The translations under genes were made by a program, and so were the position numbers. The notes below the pieces were generated by a model. It worked only from the letters and a program-made list of their open reading frames with translations. It did no database searches and was not told the origin of the DNA. 64,000 nucleotides of DNA from Enterococcus crotali (GTDB taxonomy: Bacteria; Bacillota; Bacilli; Lactobacillales; Enterococcaceae), in assembly GCF_000633635.1 (NCBI RefSeq), contig NZ_AYPQ01000001.1:342817-406816 (forward strand). The letters run 5' to 3'. Positions 55,358 to 63,969 of this stretch are shown piece after piece; position 1 is the stretch's first letter; each line of letters starts with the position of its first letter.

Positions 55358-56095
55358 ATGAATAAGAAACTTGATGCTTTCCATTTGAAAATTATAGCAG
55401 TAGTGGCTATGGCAATGAATCACGCAGGCATTATTTTTTCATGGAGTCACAGTATCAATACGGTTGGATTGTTTGCAATCTCGGAATTTGTTGGAAGATT
55501 GACGTTTCCAATTATGGCCTATCTATTAGTTGAAGGGTTTCACTACACCAAAAATTTGCGAAAGTATTGTACAAGGTTAATTCTGTTTTGGTTCGTCTCA
55601 ATTTATCCATTTTATTTGATTCATAATCCAACAGATGCATTTTCAATCACTGATATTCCCAATAATATTTTCTTTACGCTGTTGATGGGCTTATTGATGA
55701 TGATTGTATATTCACGAACGAAGAATAAAGTAGTTCACGTACTAATTGTTTTTGGGTTTAGTCTCCTGACTGTGCTTTCGGATTGGGCAATTATAGGTGT
55801 TTTTATCATTTGGTCTTTTTATGTAGAGCACAATCAAAAAGGCAAAAAAAGAACATTAATTAGCGCATTTATCATTTTTGAAATCATTTCAATTGTTGGT
55901 TTTATCATGAATAATGCTTTACCCTCTTGGGGAGCAGAGGTATTTTCGCAATTTGGTTTTTTAGCAGTATTATTCTTGCTATTACAATACAATGGAGCAA
56001 GAGGATATTCTCCGAAGTGGGTCAAATGGGGATTCTATTGGTTTTATCCGATTCATTTGATTGTCTTTGAATTGATTAGATGTTTTGTTTTTTAA
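55358..56095 (+). CDS. TraX-family membrane protein
   Basis: 245 residues, ATG 55358 after AGAGGAG. About eight membrane helices. LDAFHLKIIAVVAMAMNHAG, EFVGRLTFPIMAYLLVEGFHYTKN, and the end FYWFYPIHLIVFELI are hallmarks of the TraX/acyltransferase-like family (TraX acetylates F pilin). No conjugation genes are near; chromosomal homologues are common in Firmicutes and of unknown substrate. Its promoter carries the same box as the ABC operon downstream. Confidence 0.82.
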   Translation: MNKKLDAFHLKIIAVVAMAMNHAGIIFSWSHSINTVGLFAISEFVGRLTFPIMAYLLVEGFHYTKNLRKYCTRLILFWFVSIYPFYLIHNPTDAFSITDIPNNIFFTLLMGLLMMIVYSRTKNKVVHVLIVFGFSLLTVLSDWAIIGVFIIWSFYVEHNQKGKKRTLISAFIIFEIISIVGFIMNNALPSWGAEVFSQFGFLAVLFLLLQYNGARGYSPKWVKWGFYWFYPIHLIVFELIRCFVF

Positions 56096-56224
56096 AGTGC
56101 TAAATCAAAAATGGTTTTAAAGTGATCGAATTTGAGGGCTTTTTTGATGCGCACTCTGCTATAATGAATAGCGATAATTATAAAGACAAGCTAATCTATA
56201 AATAACAAGGATGAGGAAGAAAAA

Positions 56225-56893
56225 ATGAACAATATTTTGATTGTTGAAGATGATATGTATATTAATGATCTACTCTATGAAGCTTTAGTGACAGAATCGT
56301 TTTCCTGTACACGAGCTTATTCTGGAACGGAAGCATTATTGTGTATAGAAAAGAAAATTTTTCAAATTATTTTATTAGATTTGATGCTGCCTGGGATGAC
56401 AGGGGAAACATTAGTACCACTTATAAAAGAAAGGTGCAATGCAGCGATAATCATCATTTCATCAAAGGATATATTAGATACTAAAGTTGAGATGTTGACT
56501 AGTGGAGCGGATGACTATATCACGAAACCGTTTGAAATCGAAGAACTATTGGCTCGTATTCAAGTTCAATTGCGAAAAAGTAGTCCATATCAAGGACAAT
56601 TGCTATCCTTTCAATCGCTGACATTGGATAAAGATAGGAATGCTTTGATCGTATCGGGTCAGGAGATTGCTTTAACACATCAAGAATTTAAAATTATGGA
56701 GTTGTTCCTATCTTACCCTAAAAAAATATTTAGTAAGCAGGAAATTTACGAATATGCTTGGGCTGATTTTTATGTTGGTGAAGATAAAACGGTCAATGTC
56801 CATATTTCAAATATTCGACAAAAAATCAAAAAAACTTCTGGACAAGAGTGGATCAAAACTGTTTGGGGAGTTGGCTTTACTTTACAACAATAA
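56225..56893 (+). CDS. OmpR-family response regulator
   Basis: 222 residues, ATG 56225 after GATGAGGA. Receiver: IVEDDMY, phospho-Asp in ILLDLMLPGMTGE, IISSKD, ITKPF. Winged helix: ALTHQEFKIMELFL, KQEIYEYAW, VNVHISNIRQKIKK, VWGVGFTL. Its kinase is at 58724, with an ABC transporter between, a BcrR/SpaRK-like or bacitracin-type module. The direct-repeat boxes at 55254 and 56895 are its likely sites. Confidence 0.93.
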   Translation: MNNILIVEDDMYINDLLYEALVTESFSCTRAYSGTEALLCIEKKIFQIILLDLMLPGMTGETLVPLIKERCNAAIIIISSKDILDTKVEMLTSGADDYITKPFEIEELLARIQVQLRKSSPYQGQLLSFQSLTLDKDRNALIVSGQEIALTHQEFKIMELFLSYPKKIFSKQEIYEYAWADFYVGEDKTVNVHISNIRQKIKKTSGQEWIKTVWGVGFTLQQ

Positions 56894-56894
56894 G

Positions 56895-56912
56895 CTTTAA
56901 CTTTTCTTTAAC
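56895..56912 (+). promoter_or_regulatory. Direct-repeat box upstream of the ABC transporter operon
   Basis: CTTTAAC-TTTT-CTTTAAC, half-sites 11 bp apart, beginning 2 bp after the response regulator stop. It matches the box at 55254 in sequence and period. Confidence 0.6.
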
Positions 56913-56978
56913 TCTTTTTTGTATTGAATTTGCAGTTGAAAGCTAAAATGAGTTTAACAAGAGAGAGGGGTAAAAAAG

Positions 56979-57896
56979 ATGAGTAACTATTTACTGGAAA
57001 CAAATGAGTTAAGTAAAAAATACAAAAAACAGTTTGCAGTCGATCATGTGAGTCTACATGTTAAACGTGGTGCTATTTACGGATTAGTTGGAAAAAATGG
57101 AGCTGGGAAAACTACGATCATGCGAATGATCAGTGGGCTTGCAACACCGACTAGTGGGGAAATCGCACTATTTGGTGAGAGTGGTCCTCACGCCAAAACC
57201 TATTTTTCTCGTATTGGAGTATTGATAGAAGCACCTGGTTTATATGGCGATATGAGTGCTACAGACAACTTAAAATTAAAGCAAATTGCAATCGGTTTAT
57301 ATGGTAATGAATACATTCCTGCACTTTTGAAACTAGTAGGTCTTGCAGATGTGGGGAAAAAGAAGGTTAAACAGTACTCTTTAGGAATGAGACAAAGATT
57401 AGGAATCGCGATGGCTTTACTTGGTGAACCAGATTTACTCATATTGGATGAGCCGATCAATGGGCTAGATCCACAAGGAATTGTAGAGATGCGAGATATC
57501 TTGATAAAATTAGTTGAAGATAAAAATATTACAATCATGATCTCCAGTCACCTTTTAGAAGAATTAGCCAAAATGGCGACAGACTACGGTTTTATTCATC
57601 AAGGGCAACTGATTCAAGAAATTTCTCATGAGGAATTGCTAGAGGAATGCAAACAGTTTATCGAGATTCAATTAAAGGAACCGCAATTAGCTACTACTGT
57701 GATCGAAAACATGGGCATTTCAAATTACAAAGTAGTTGATCGAAATACCATTCGAATTTATGAACAATTAACTAAAAATAGTGAAATTAATTTAGCTCTT
57801 GCACAAGCGAATATTGCCATTGACTCTTTTACAATTTCGCAAGTTTCGCTAGAGGAATATTTTTTAAGTTTGACTGGAGGTAGTCACCATGATTAA
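56979..57896 (+). CDS. ABC transporter ATP-binding protein (BcrA/lantibiotic-immunity type)
   Basis: 305 residues, ATG 56979 after GAGAGGGG. Walker A LVGKNGAGKTTIMRM, signature QYSLGMRQRLGIAMAL, Walker B LLILDEPINGLDP, H-loop ISSHLLEEL; a ~90-residue C-terminal extension as in BcrA/NatA-like proteins. Overlaps the permease gene by 8 bp. Probably exports or resists a peptide antibiotic (inference). Confidence 0.93.
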   Translation: MSNYLLETNELSKKYKKQFAVDHVSLHVKRGAIYGLVGKNGAGKTTIMRMISGLATPTSGEIALFGESGPHAKTYFSRIGVLIEAPGLYGDMSATDNLKLKQIAIGLYGNEYIPALLKLVGLADVGKKKVKQYSLGMRQRLGIAMALLGEPDLLILDEPINGLDPQGIVEMRDILIKLVEDKNITIMISSHLLEELAKMATDYGFIHQGQLIQEISHEELLEECKQFIEIQLKEPQLATTVIENMGISNYKVVDRNTIRIYEQLTKNSEINLALAQANIAIDSFTISQVSLEEYFLSLTGGSHHD

Positions 57897-58695
57897 TGTA
57901 ATGAAAATGGATCTGTATCGAATGTTTCGGTCAAAAAGTACCTACCTTATTTTGTTGGGGATTTTAACTTTTGTAGGAATAACTTTGTATACTATGAGAG
58001 ATTCGATTGGAATGCCTAATGTGGGTGTTACCATAGGGATTACTACAAATACGGACGGCTTAAGAAGTTCCACGGATTTAACAACACTCTTTAAGATCAT
58101 GGCAAGTAGTAACTCTTTTTTGATTGGGATTGTGATCTTTAGCGTTATGTTTATCAACCGTGAAGAGGCATCTGGTTTTACTAAGAATATTGTAGGACAA
58201 GTGACAAGTAAAGGGTTACTCGTATTGTCAAAATTTGTCAGCCAATGTGTATTTATAGTACTTTCTTTTATTGGTAGTCTTTTTATTTTCTTTTTTATTG
58301 GGAATGTTATTTTCGATTCAGTTAGTCTAGGAAATAGTTTTGATCTAATCAAAGAAACAAGTCTGCAATTTATTTTTCATGTGGCATTTGCTGCAATTGT
58401 ATTGGGGCTGATCACCTTGATCCAGCAACCTGTTGTGAGTATGCTAATAGGTATTTTATTGACTTTCGGTGGATTTAGTTACCTCTATCAAATGATCAAT
58501 AACATTATCCATGGAATCACTGGAAATCAGACGTTTGATTTGATGAATTACACCATCACTGGGATTGTACCAAGTATTTCAGGGACTTCTCCTGTAGCAA
58601 GTATTATTCGAGGTATCGCTGTCTCTTTTGTATTTATTGTTCTGATGTTGACGTACAGTGTTACAATAAAACAAAAGAGAGATGTAAACGGATAA
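57889..58695 (+). CDS. ABC transporter permease
   Basis: 268 residues, six membrane helices (e.g. STYLILLGILTFVGITLYTM, FVFIVLMLTYSVTI) with a large outside loop after helix 1. MKMDLYRMFRSKSTYL is the typical start of ABC-2 permeases of the bacitracin/lantibiotic immunity class. Start lies within the ATPase gene (TGGAGG site). Confidence 0.88.
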   Translation: MINVMKMDLYRMFRSKSTYLILLGILTFVGITLYTMRDSIGMPNVGVTIGITTNTDGLRSSTDLTTLFKIMASSNSFLIGIVIFSVMFINREEASGFTKNIVGQVTSKGLLVLSKFVSQCVFIVLSFIGSLFIFFFIGNVIFDSVSLGNSFDLIKETSLQFIFHVAFAAIVLGLITLIQQPVVSMLIGILLTFGGFSYLYQMINNIIHGITGNQTFDLMNYTITGIVPSISGTSPVASIIRGIAVSFVFIVLMLTYSVTIKQKRDVNG

Positions 58696-58723
58696 TGTTC
58701 ATAAAGTAAAAAGGGGAGAGAAA

Positions 58724-59629
58724 ATGCTTTTAGTTACGATCATCGTTGGATTTTTAGCTATTTTATTACTAGTCCGCGTAATTCAATATAAGCAGCAAAT
58801 CAAAGGAATCAATCAACAAATGCGTTTTATTCAACGACATGAAAGTAATCTGCTATTGTCCAATCAATTTAGTGATAAGCAGCTAAATGAATTACTCACC
58901 TTACTAAATCAGATGTTGATCGAGCAACGTTCTAATAAAATGACAACTCGAATGCATGAACAGCAGTTGAAGGACTCAATCACAAATCTAGCACATGATA
59001 TTCGGACACCGTTAACATCATTGGATGGCTATTTTCAATTATTGATCAGAAATAAGGATAGTCAAAAGCAGCAACAGTATATAGACGTCATCAATAATAG
59101 AATTGAAACCTTGACCGAATTATTAGAAACAATTTTTACCTACACCAAATTAGAAAATGATGCGTATAAGATCGAACTGCAAAAGATAGAAACAAATCAA
59201 GTTTTATTGAATACAATCTTTACCTTTTATCAACAATTTTCAAATGAGGAGATCGAACCGATTCTTTCGATTAGTGAAAGTCCACTATATATTTTAGCGA
59301 ACAGCGCAGCTTTAACACGTATTTTCTCTAATCTAATAAAAAATAGTCTAGATCATGGGCAAGGAGAAATAAAAATTTCTCAAACGAAACAGGGAGATCA
59401 GGTAGTCTTTACCTTTCAGAATAAAGTATCTGCTGAAAATGAACTGGATTTATCACAAATTTTTAACAGATTCTATATGTCAGATAAATCAAGAGCTGGA
59501 AATTCAACAGGACTGGGTCTTTTTATTGTAAAAGAATTTGTAGAGAAGCTGAACGGGCACATTGAAGCAGTGTTGATCAATCAACTTTTTACAATTTCAC
59601 TTACATTTTCTATTGTGAGCGATAGCTAA
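58724..59629 (+). CDS. Sensor histidine kinase with one N-terminal helix
   Basis: 301 residues, ATG 58724 after GGGGAGAG. Only one membrane helix (LLVTIIVGFLAILLLVRVI) and almost no outside loop, so it cannot sense ligands directly and may read the ABC transporter. HisKA: NLAHDIRTPLTSLDGYFQLL (phospho-His). ATPase: NLIKNSLDHG, FNRFYMSDKSR, STGLGLFIVKEFVEKL. Pairs with the regulator at 56225. Confidence 0.92.
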   Translation: MLLVTIIVGFLAILLLVRVIQYKQQIKGINQQMRFIQRHESNLLLSNQFSDKQLNELLTLLNQMLIEQRSNKMTTRMHEQQLKDSITNLAHDIRTPLTSLDGYFQLLIRNKDSQKQQQYIDVINNRIETLTELLETIFTYTKLENDAYKIELQKIETNQVLLNTIFTFYQQFSNEEIEPILSISESPLYILANSAALTRIFSNLIKNSLDHGQGEIKISQTKQGDQVVFTFQNKVSAENELDLSQIFNRFYMSDKSRAGNSTGLGLFIVKEFVEKLNGHIEAVLINQLFTISLTFSIVSDS

Positions 59630-59787
59630 AGAATTTTTTTAGGTGGAGAAGAATTCTGATTTAAGCAAAAGATTAAATCAAACTAAGTATTATACGAAAA
59701 TACGTAAGATAAGATTGCGCGGGCGAGGTTTATATAGTACACTGATAAAGTCTGAAAAATCAATACCTTAACAAATAACTATCCTTA

Positions 59788-59831
59788 TGACTGAGATTTG
59801 CCTTTAAGAGGCAAGACTCAGTCATTTTCTT
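59788..59831 (+). terminator. Terminator of the RR-ABC-HK operon
   Basis: TGACTGAGATTTGCCT pairs with AGGCAAGACTCAGTCA (one mismatch pair), then TTTTCTTTTC. It is 160 bp after the kinase stop; 59630-59787 has nothing else I can name. Confidence 0.8.
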
Positions 59832-59924
59832 TTCTAGTTGAAACGATAGAGTTCTTATTGAAAATGAGTGTTTTCTCATAAATAGAGAAATATGTATACT
59901 TTCATTTCATTCCATTGTACAATA

Positions 59925-60055
59925 ATAAATGTAGTATAATTGTAATTTAAATTAATAGGTCATTTCATTCGTAAGGGTGTTTTAATTCCTCTTTTTTTTA
60001 TCACAAAGGTATTGCAAAAATTAATCGTGCTAAGAGCACTAGGAGGAACACATTT
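59925..60055 (+). promoter_or_regulatory. Promoter and leader of the cold-shock gene
   Basis: TATAAT at 59935 with a weak upstream element implies a 5' untranslated leader of ~110 nt, usual for cold-shock mRNAs. GTGCTAAGAGCAC hairpin and TAGGAGG precede the start. Confidence 0.45.
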
Positions 60056-60256
60056 ATGAATACAGGTACAGTGAAATGGTTTAACGCAGACAAAGGTTTT
60101 GGTTTTATTACTCAAGATAACGGAACAGATTTATTCGCACACTTTTCAGCAATCCAAGGTGACGGATTTAAATCTTTAGATGAAGGTCAAAGCGTATCTT
60201 TTGATATTGAAGAAGGTCAACGTGGACCACAAGCAGTAAACATCGTTAAAAACTAA
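60056..60256 (+). CDS. Cold-shock protein (CspA family)
   Basis: 66 residues, ATG 60056 after [28 protein letters not shown] contains RNP1 (KGFGFI); LFAHFSAI is RNP2. Single-stranded RNA/DNA chaperone. Monocistronic with its own terminator. Confidence 0.95.
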   Translation: MNTGTVKWFNADKGFGFITQDNGTDLFAHFSAIQGDGFKSLDEGQSVSFDIEEGQRGPQAVNIVKN

Positions 60257-60270
60257 TTGAAAATTTCTGA

Positions 60271-60304
60271 AACGACTCAATGTATGTTGAGTCGTTTTTT
60301 TATT
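60271..60304 (+). terminator. Terminator after the cold-shock gene
   Basis: AACGACTCAA pairs with TTGAGTCGTT, loop TGTATG, T-run. Confidence 0.88.
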
Positions 60305-60336
60305 AATTATTCTTTTTTTAGATATATTTATTTTTC

Positions 60337-60478
60337 CAAGGGATATTAGTTGATATTTTATTTATTTGAGTTTAATATACACATATACCAACAACAACCC
60401 TTTTTATTTTTTCATTTTACTCTTTTAGAGTAAAACTCCTTTTCCCATCTTCGTCAGAAGGTGGGATTTTTTCTTTTT
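60337..60478 (+). ncRNA. Candidate small RNA gene, copy 1
   Basis: Promoter TTGATA (60350-60355), 17 bp, TAATAT (60373-60378); the transcript should start at ~60385 (ATACCAACAACAACCC). It has a stem TTTTACTCT/AGAGTAAAA, then CTCCTTTTCCC, then a terminator CCCATCTTC-GTCA-GAAGGTGGG with TTTTTT. About 88 nt, no ORF. CTCCTTTT can pair with Shine-Dalgarno sequences. Copy 2 follows 191 bp later with identical promoter geometry. Confidence 0.7.
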
Positions 60479-60527
60479 TTAGATAAAAACGAGAAATTAT
60501 TGCTTAAAAAAAATAATAATATCTTTT

Positions 60528-60663
60528 CAAGGGATATTAGTTGATATTTTTTTAAATAAATAGTATTATACATTCATACCAACAACAACCCTTTTTATTT
60601 TTTCATTTTACTCTTTAGAGTAAAACTCCTTTTCCCACCTTCATTAGAGGGTGGGATTTTTTA
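60528..60663 (+). ncRNA. Candidate small RNA gene, copy 2
   Basis: Shares CAAGGGATATTAGTTGATAT upstream; TTGATA (60541-60546), 17 bp, TATTAT (60564-60569), start ~60576 at the same 7-nt distance. Same body and CTCCTTTT motif. Terminator CCCACCTTC-ATTA-GAGGGTGGG: relative to copy 1, base changes keep pairing (T-G to C-G, T-A to T-G), evidence for a functional RNA fold. Confidence 0.7.
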
Positions 60664-60689
60664 TGATTACTATATAAAATACTTGTGAA

Positions 60690-60735
60690 AAAAGAGAAAC
60701 ATAAAATGCTAAGAGCGTTTATGTTTCTCTTTTTA
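60690..60735. terminator. Terminator at the 3' end of ktrB
   Basis: AAAAAAGAGAAACATAAA pairs with TTTATGTTTCTCTTTTT; works in both directions. Confidence 0.85.
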
Positions 60736-60737
60736 TT

Positions 60738-62101
60738 TTATCCAATCATGACACTTTCATCAGGATATTTAAATTTAGCTTGTTGTTTTTGTCCTTTAGT
60801 GAGTAGTGAAAACCCAACAGTATAAATACCAACTCGTCCAATATACATCAGTAACATAATGATCACTTTTCCGACGGCAGTTAAGTCCGGAGTTAGCCCC
60901 ATTGTTAGTCCAACCGTTCCAAAGGCAGAAAATACTTCAAATGCGACATACTCTATACCAGAGGATTCTGGAATATTTTCAGTAATCGTTAAAAGCATGA
61001 TCGATAGGACACATAAAGTCAACGTAATAAAGAACAATGTCAACGCGCGAAACACTGTGCTATTTCGAATTGTACGTCCTTGAAACTCAGCACGTGTCCG
61101 GCCTTTAAAGATGGAGACGATTTGAATAACTAAAACAGCGAATGTGGTTGTTTTGAGTCCGCCGGCAGTAGAACCTGACGTTCCACCAATATACATCAAG
61201 AAGATGGTTGTGATCAAGCCGGCATTTGTCATTTGCATATAATCAATTGAATAGTACCCGGCAGTTCTTGGAGTAACAGACATGAAGAAAGTGTTTGCTA
61301 ACCGCTCAAAAAAAGTAGTCCCAGTAGTCAAGTTACTGGCATTGTGTTCTGTGATAAAGAATAGGATAAAGCCACCGATCAATAAAGAAAGTGTTGTGAT
61401 TAATGCAATTTTTGTGTGTAAAGAAAATTTCCGTTTTTCTTTAAAACGTAGTAAATCTTGCCAAACAATAAAACCAAGCCCACCAGAGATAATTAAACTC
61501 CCGATAACTAACAAAACGTATGGATTTGACTGATAAGGAGTCAAACTATCACCTAATAGATCAAAGCCAGCATTACAAAAACTGGATATAGAATGAAAAA
61601 GACCGAAAAAGAGTCCTTTTTTCCAACCAAATTCAGGAACAAACTGGATTGAAAGTAAAATCGCACCAGCAATTTGAATGATCGTAGCTAGTTTAACGAC
61701 ATACATCATCAGACGAAAGGCACCTGACATATCATCTAAATTGAGCGCTTCCCGTAATAAAATACGTGTACTGAGTGTGATTTTTTCCGCAGAATGAAAT
61801 ATAACAGTACGGGCATGGTCATAAAACCCAAGCCGCCGATTTCAATCAATACCATAATGACTAACTGTCCATAAGCATTCCAATGTAAAGCTGTGTTAAG
61901 CGTAGTTAAACCAGTTACGCAGACAGCAGAGACCGCTGTAAATAATGCATCGATAAAAGGTGTTGCGTTGCCACTACGTGAGAATATCGGTAAGGATAGA
62001 AGGGTCCCACCTAAAAAAATCAAGATAATAAATCCCAAAGCCAAAATTTGAACAGCAGACAAACGTTTTTTTAATTTTGTAGCAAGTTTATTTTTTTTCA
62101 T
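60738..62101 (-). pseudogene. ktrB: KtrB/TrkH potassium uptake membrane subunit, frameshifted near 61787
   Basis: The minus-strand frame starts at 62101 (GAGGAAAAA upstream) and stops after YFILRKK; the next frame opens at MSGAFRLMMYVVKLA. One more A in the A6 run (seven A) gives RKKITLSTRILLREALNLDD joining the halves; 454 residues, normal. Four pore repeats, with filter regions including AVSAVCVTGLTT, HSISSFCNAGFDLLG, YIGGTSGSTAGG and VFSAFGTVGLTMGL. Imports K+ with Na+, gated by a KtrA subunit not encoded here. Likely intact in vivo. Confidence 0.9.
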
Positions 62102-62172
62102 TTTTTCCTCGGCTAAAAACTATCATAGGATAGCTTTTTTATTTTATTTGATACTCCCAAGTTTACCATTTT

Positions 62173-62188
62173 GTGGAATAAATTCCAC
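62173..62188. promoter_or_regulatory. Perfect dyad between ktrB and the trehalose PTS
   Basis: GTGGAAT-AA-ATTCCAC, two 7-bp arms. It lies 72 bp upstream of ktrB on the other strand and could be an operator. Unassigned. Confidence 0.4.
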
Positions 62189-62251
62189 TAATTTGAAAAC
62201 GTGTTTTTTGATGATCGACCATATAACGAAAAATAAATTTATTTTTTAAAA

Positions 62252-62316
62252 AGAAAACGCTTGTAAAAAATCAAATAATAAAGTATTATACAAATACAGA
62301 TTAATTGTATATACAA
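62252..62316 (+). promoter_or_regulatory. Trehalose PTS promoter with cre-like and TreR sites
   Basis: TTGTAA (62261-62266), 17 bp, TATTAT (62284-62289). TTGTATATACAA (62305-62316) is a perfect palindrome identical to the known tre operator, placed just downstream of the start point. AGAAAACGCTTGTA (62252-62265) overlaps the -35 and partly matches the CcpA cre consensus. Confidence 0.75.
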
Positions 62317-62339
62317 GTTACTTGAGAGGAGCAAAGGAA

Positions 62340-63806
62340 ATGGGTAAGTTTCAAGAAGATGCAAAAAAACTGTTAGAAGACGTAGGAGGGAAAGAGAACA
62401 TTGCAGCAGTTTCGCATTGTGCAACACGAATGCGTTTTGTACTTAATGATCCAAATCAAGCTGATACAGCAGCAATCGAGAAAATCCCTTCTGTAAAAGG
62501 AACTTTTACAAATGCTGGGCAGTTTCAAGTTATTATCGGGAATGAGGTACCACAATTTTATAATGAGTTTTCTGCTATTTCAGGACTTGAAGGCGTTTCC
62601 AAAGAGCAAGGTAAGGCTGCAGCTAAACAAAACTTAAATCCAGTCCAACGTGCTATTTCGGTCTTAGCGGAGATTTTTACACCATTGATTCCTGCATTGG
62701 TGATTGGTGGATTGATCTTAGGATTCCGCAATGTATTGGAAGGGATTCCATTCGGTTTTTTGGATGGACAGAAAATTGTTGAAGTGTCACAATTTTGGAG
62801 TGGGGTGAACTCATTTTTATGGTTGATCGGTGAAGCTATATTCCAGTTTCTACCAGTAGGTATAACTTGGAGTATCACTAAAAAAATGGGTACGACACAA
62901 ATTCTTGGTATTGTTTTAGGGATTACATTAGTATCACCGCAATTATTAAATGCTTATTCTGTAGCAAGTACAGCTGCAGCTGATATTCCATTTTGGGATT
63001 TCGGTTTTGCACATGTGAATATGATTGGCTATCAAGCACAGGTCATTCCGGCAATGCTCGCAGGATTTTTATTAGCCTATTTAGAAATCTTTTTTAGAAA
63101 AATTATACCGCAAGCAATTTCAATGATTTTTGTTCCGTTGTTTGCTCTGGTTCCAACTGTGATTGCTGCCCATGTGATTTTAGGACCTATTGGCTGGGCT
63201 GTTGGAAGCTGGATATCTGATATTGTCAATGCCGGTTTAACTTCTTCACTTAATTGGTTATTTGGGGCAGTCTTTGGCTTCATGTATGCACCATTAGTTA
63301 TCACTGGTTTGCATCATATGACCAATGCGATCGATTTACAACTGATTGCTGATTTTCATTCAACGAACCTATGGCCGATGATTGCATTGTCCAATATTGC
63401 TCAAGGATCAGCTGTGTTAGCTGTTGTCTTTATGCACAGAGGAAATAAAGAGGAAGAGCAAGTATCGATTCCAGCCATGATCTCTTGTTACTTAGGTGTA
63501 ACGGAACCAGCGATGTTTGGTATCAACTTGAAGTATATCTATCCATTTGTTGCAGGGATGATCGGGTCTGCGTGTGCTGGCTTATTTGCAACATTATTTG
63601 ATGTAAAAGCGATCAGTATTGGTGTTGGCGGCTTGCCAGGAATTTTATCTATTGTCCCACAATATTATTTACCATTTTTCGGTGCTATGCTGATAGCAGT
63701 TATTGTGCCACTTATTTTAACGTATATTTTCAGAACAAAAGGAATTTTCAATAAGCTTGATCCTGTTGATGAAGCAACAGGAAAATTATTTGTTGAAGAA
63801 AGATAA
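62340..63806 (+). CDS. treP: Trehalose-specific PTS EIIBC
   Basis: 488 residues from ATG 62340 (GAGAGGAG upstream); an in-frame ATG at 62322 lacks a site. EIIB domain with phospho-Cys in AAVSHCATRMRFVL, then EIIC with ~10 helices including HHMTNAIDLQLI and SCYLGVTEPAMFGINLKY. No EIIA domain at the C-terminus, so it uses a glucose-type EIIA in trans. The TreR operator supports trehalose. A treC-like hydrolase would be expected beyond the right edge. Confidence 0.9.
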   Translation: MGKFQEDAKKLLEDVGGKENIAAVSHCATRMRFVLNDPNQADTAAIEKIPSVKGTFTNAGQFQVIIGNEVPQFYNEFSAISGLEGVSKEQGKAAAKQNLNPVQRAISVLAEIFTPLIPALVIGGLILGFRNVLEGIPFGFLDGQKIVEVSQFWSGVNSFLWLIGEAIFQFLPVGITWSITKKMGTTQILGIVLGITLVSPQLLNAYSVASTAAADIPFWDFGFAHVNMIGYQAQVIPAMLAGFLLAYLEIFFRKIIPQAISMIFVPLFALVPTVIAAHVILGPIGWAVGSWISDIVNAGLTSSLNWLFGAVFGFMYAPLVITGLHHMTNAIDLQLIADFHSTNLWPMIALSNIAQGSAVLAVVFMHRGNKEEEQVSIPAMISCYLGVTEPAMFGINLKYIYPFVAGMIGSACAGLFATLFDVKAISIGVGGLPGILSIVPQYYLPFFGAMLIAVIVPLILTYIFRTKGIFNKLDPVDEATGKLFVEER

Positions 63807-63834
63807 AAAGAAGGAAGTATCTTCTTATTTACTA

Positions 63835-63866
63835 GAGCAAGGTAAGCAACTGTTGCCTTGCTTTTT
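63835..63866 (+). terminator. Terminator after the trehalose PTS gene
   Basis: AGCAAGGTAAGCAA pairs imperfectly with TTGCCTTGCT, then TTTT. Confidence 0.75.
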
Positions 63867-63950
63867 GTCTGCTGTAAAAAAAACGGTTCATTTCACTTTT
63901 CATGATCTAGCTGCTTGAACCAGCTCTTCAGGAAATAGATAATCTTTATA

Positions 63951-63969
63951 TGAAACGAAAAGCGTTTCA
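63951..63969. promoter_or_regulatory. Inverted repeat near the right edge
   Basis: TGAAACG-AAAAG-CGTTTCA. Possibly an operator of the gene beyond the window; the next gene is not visible. Confidence 0.3.

Noticed and set aside
63951..63969. Perfect cre site at the right edge
   Set aside because: TGAAACGAAAAGCGTTTCA is palindromic but has an insertion relative to the CcpA consensus, so I only list it as an inverted repeat.
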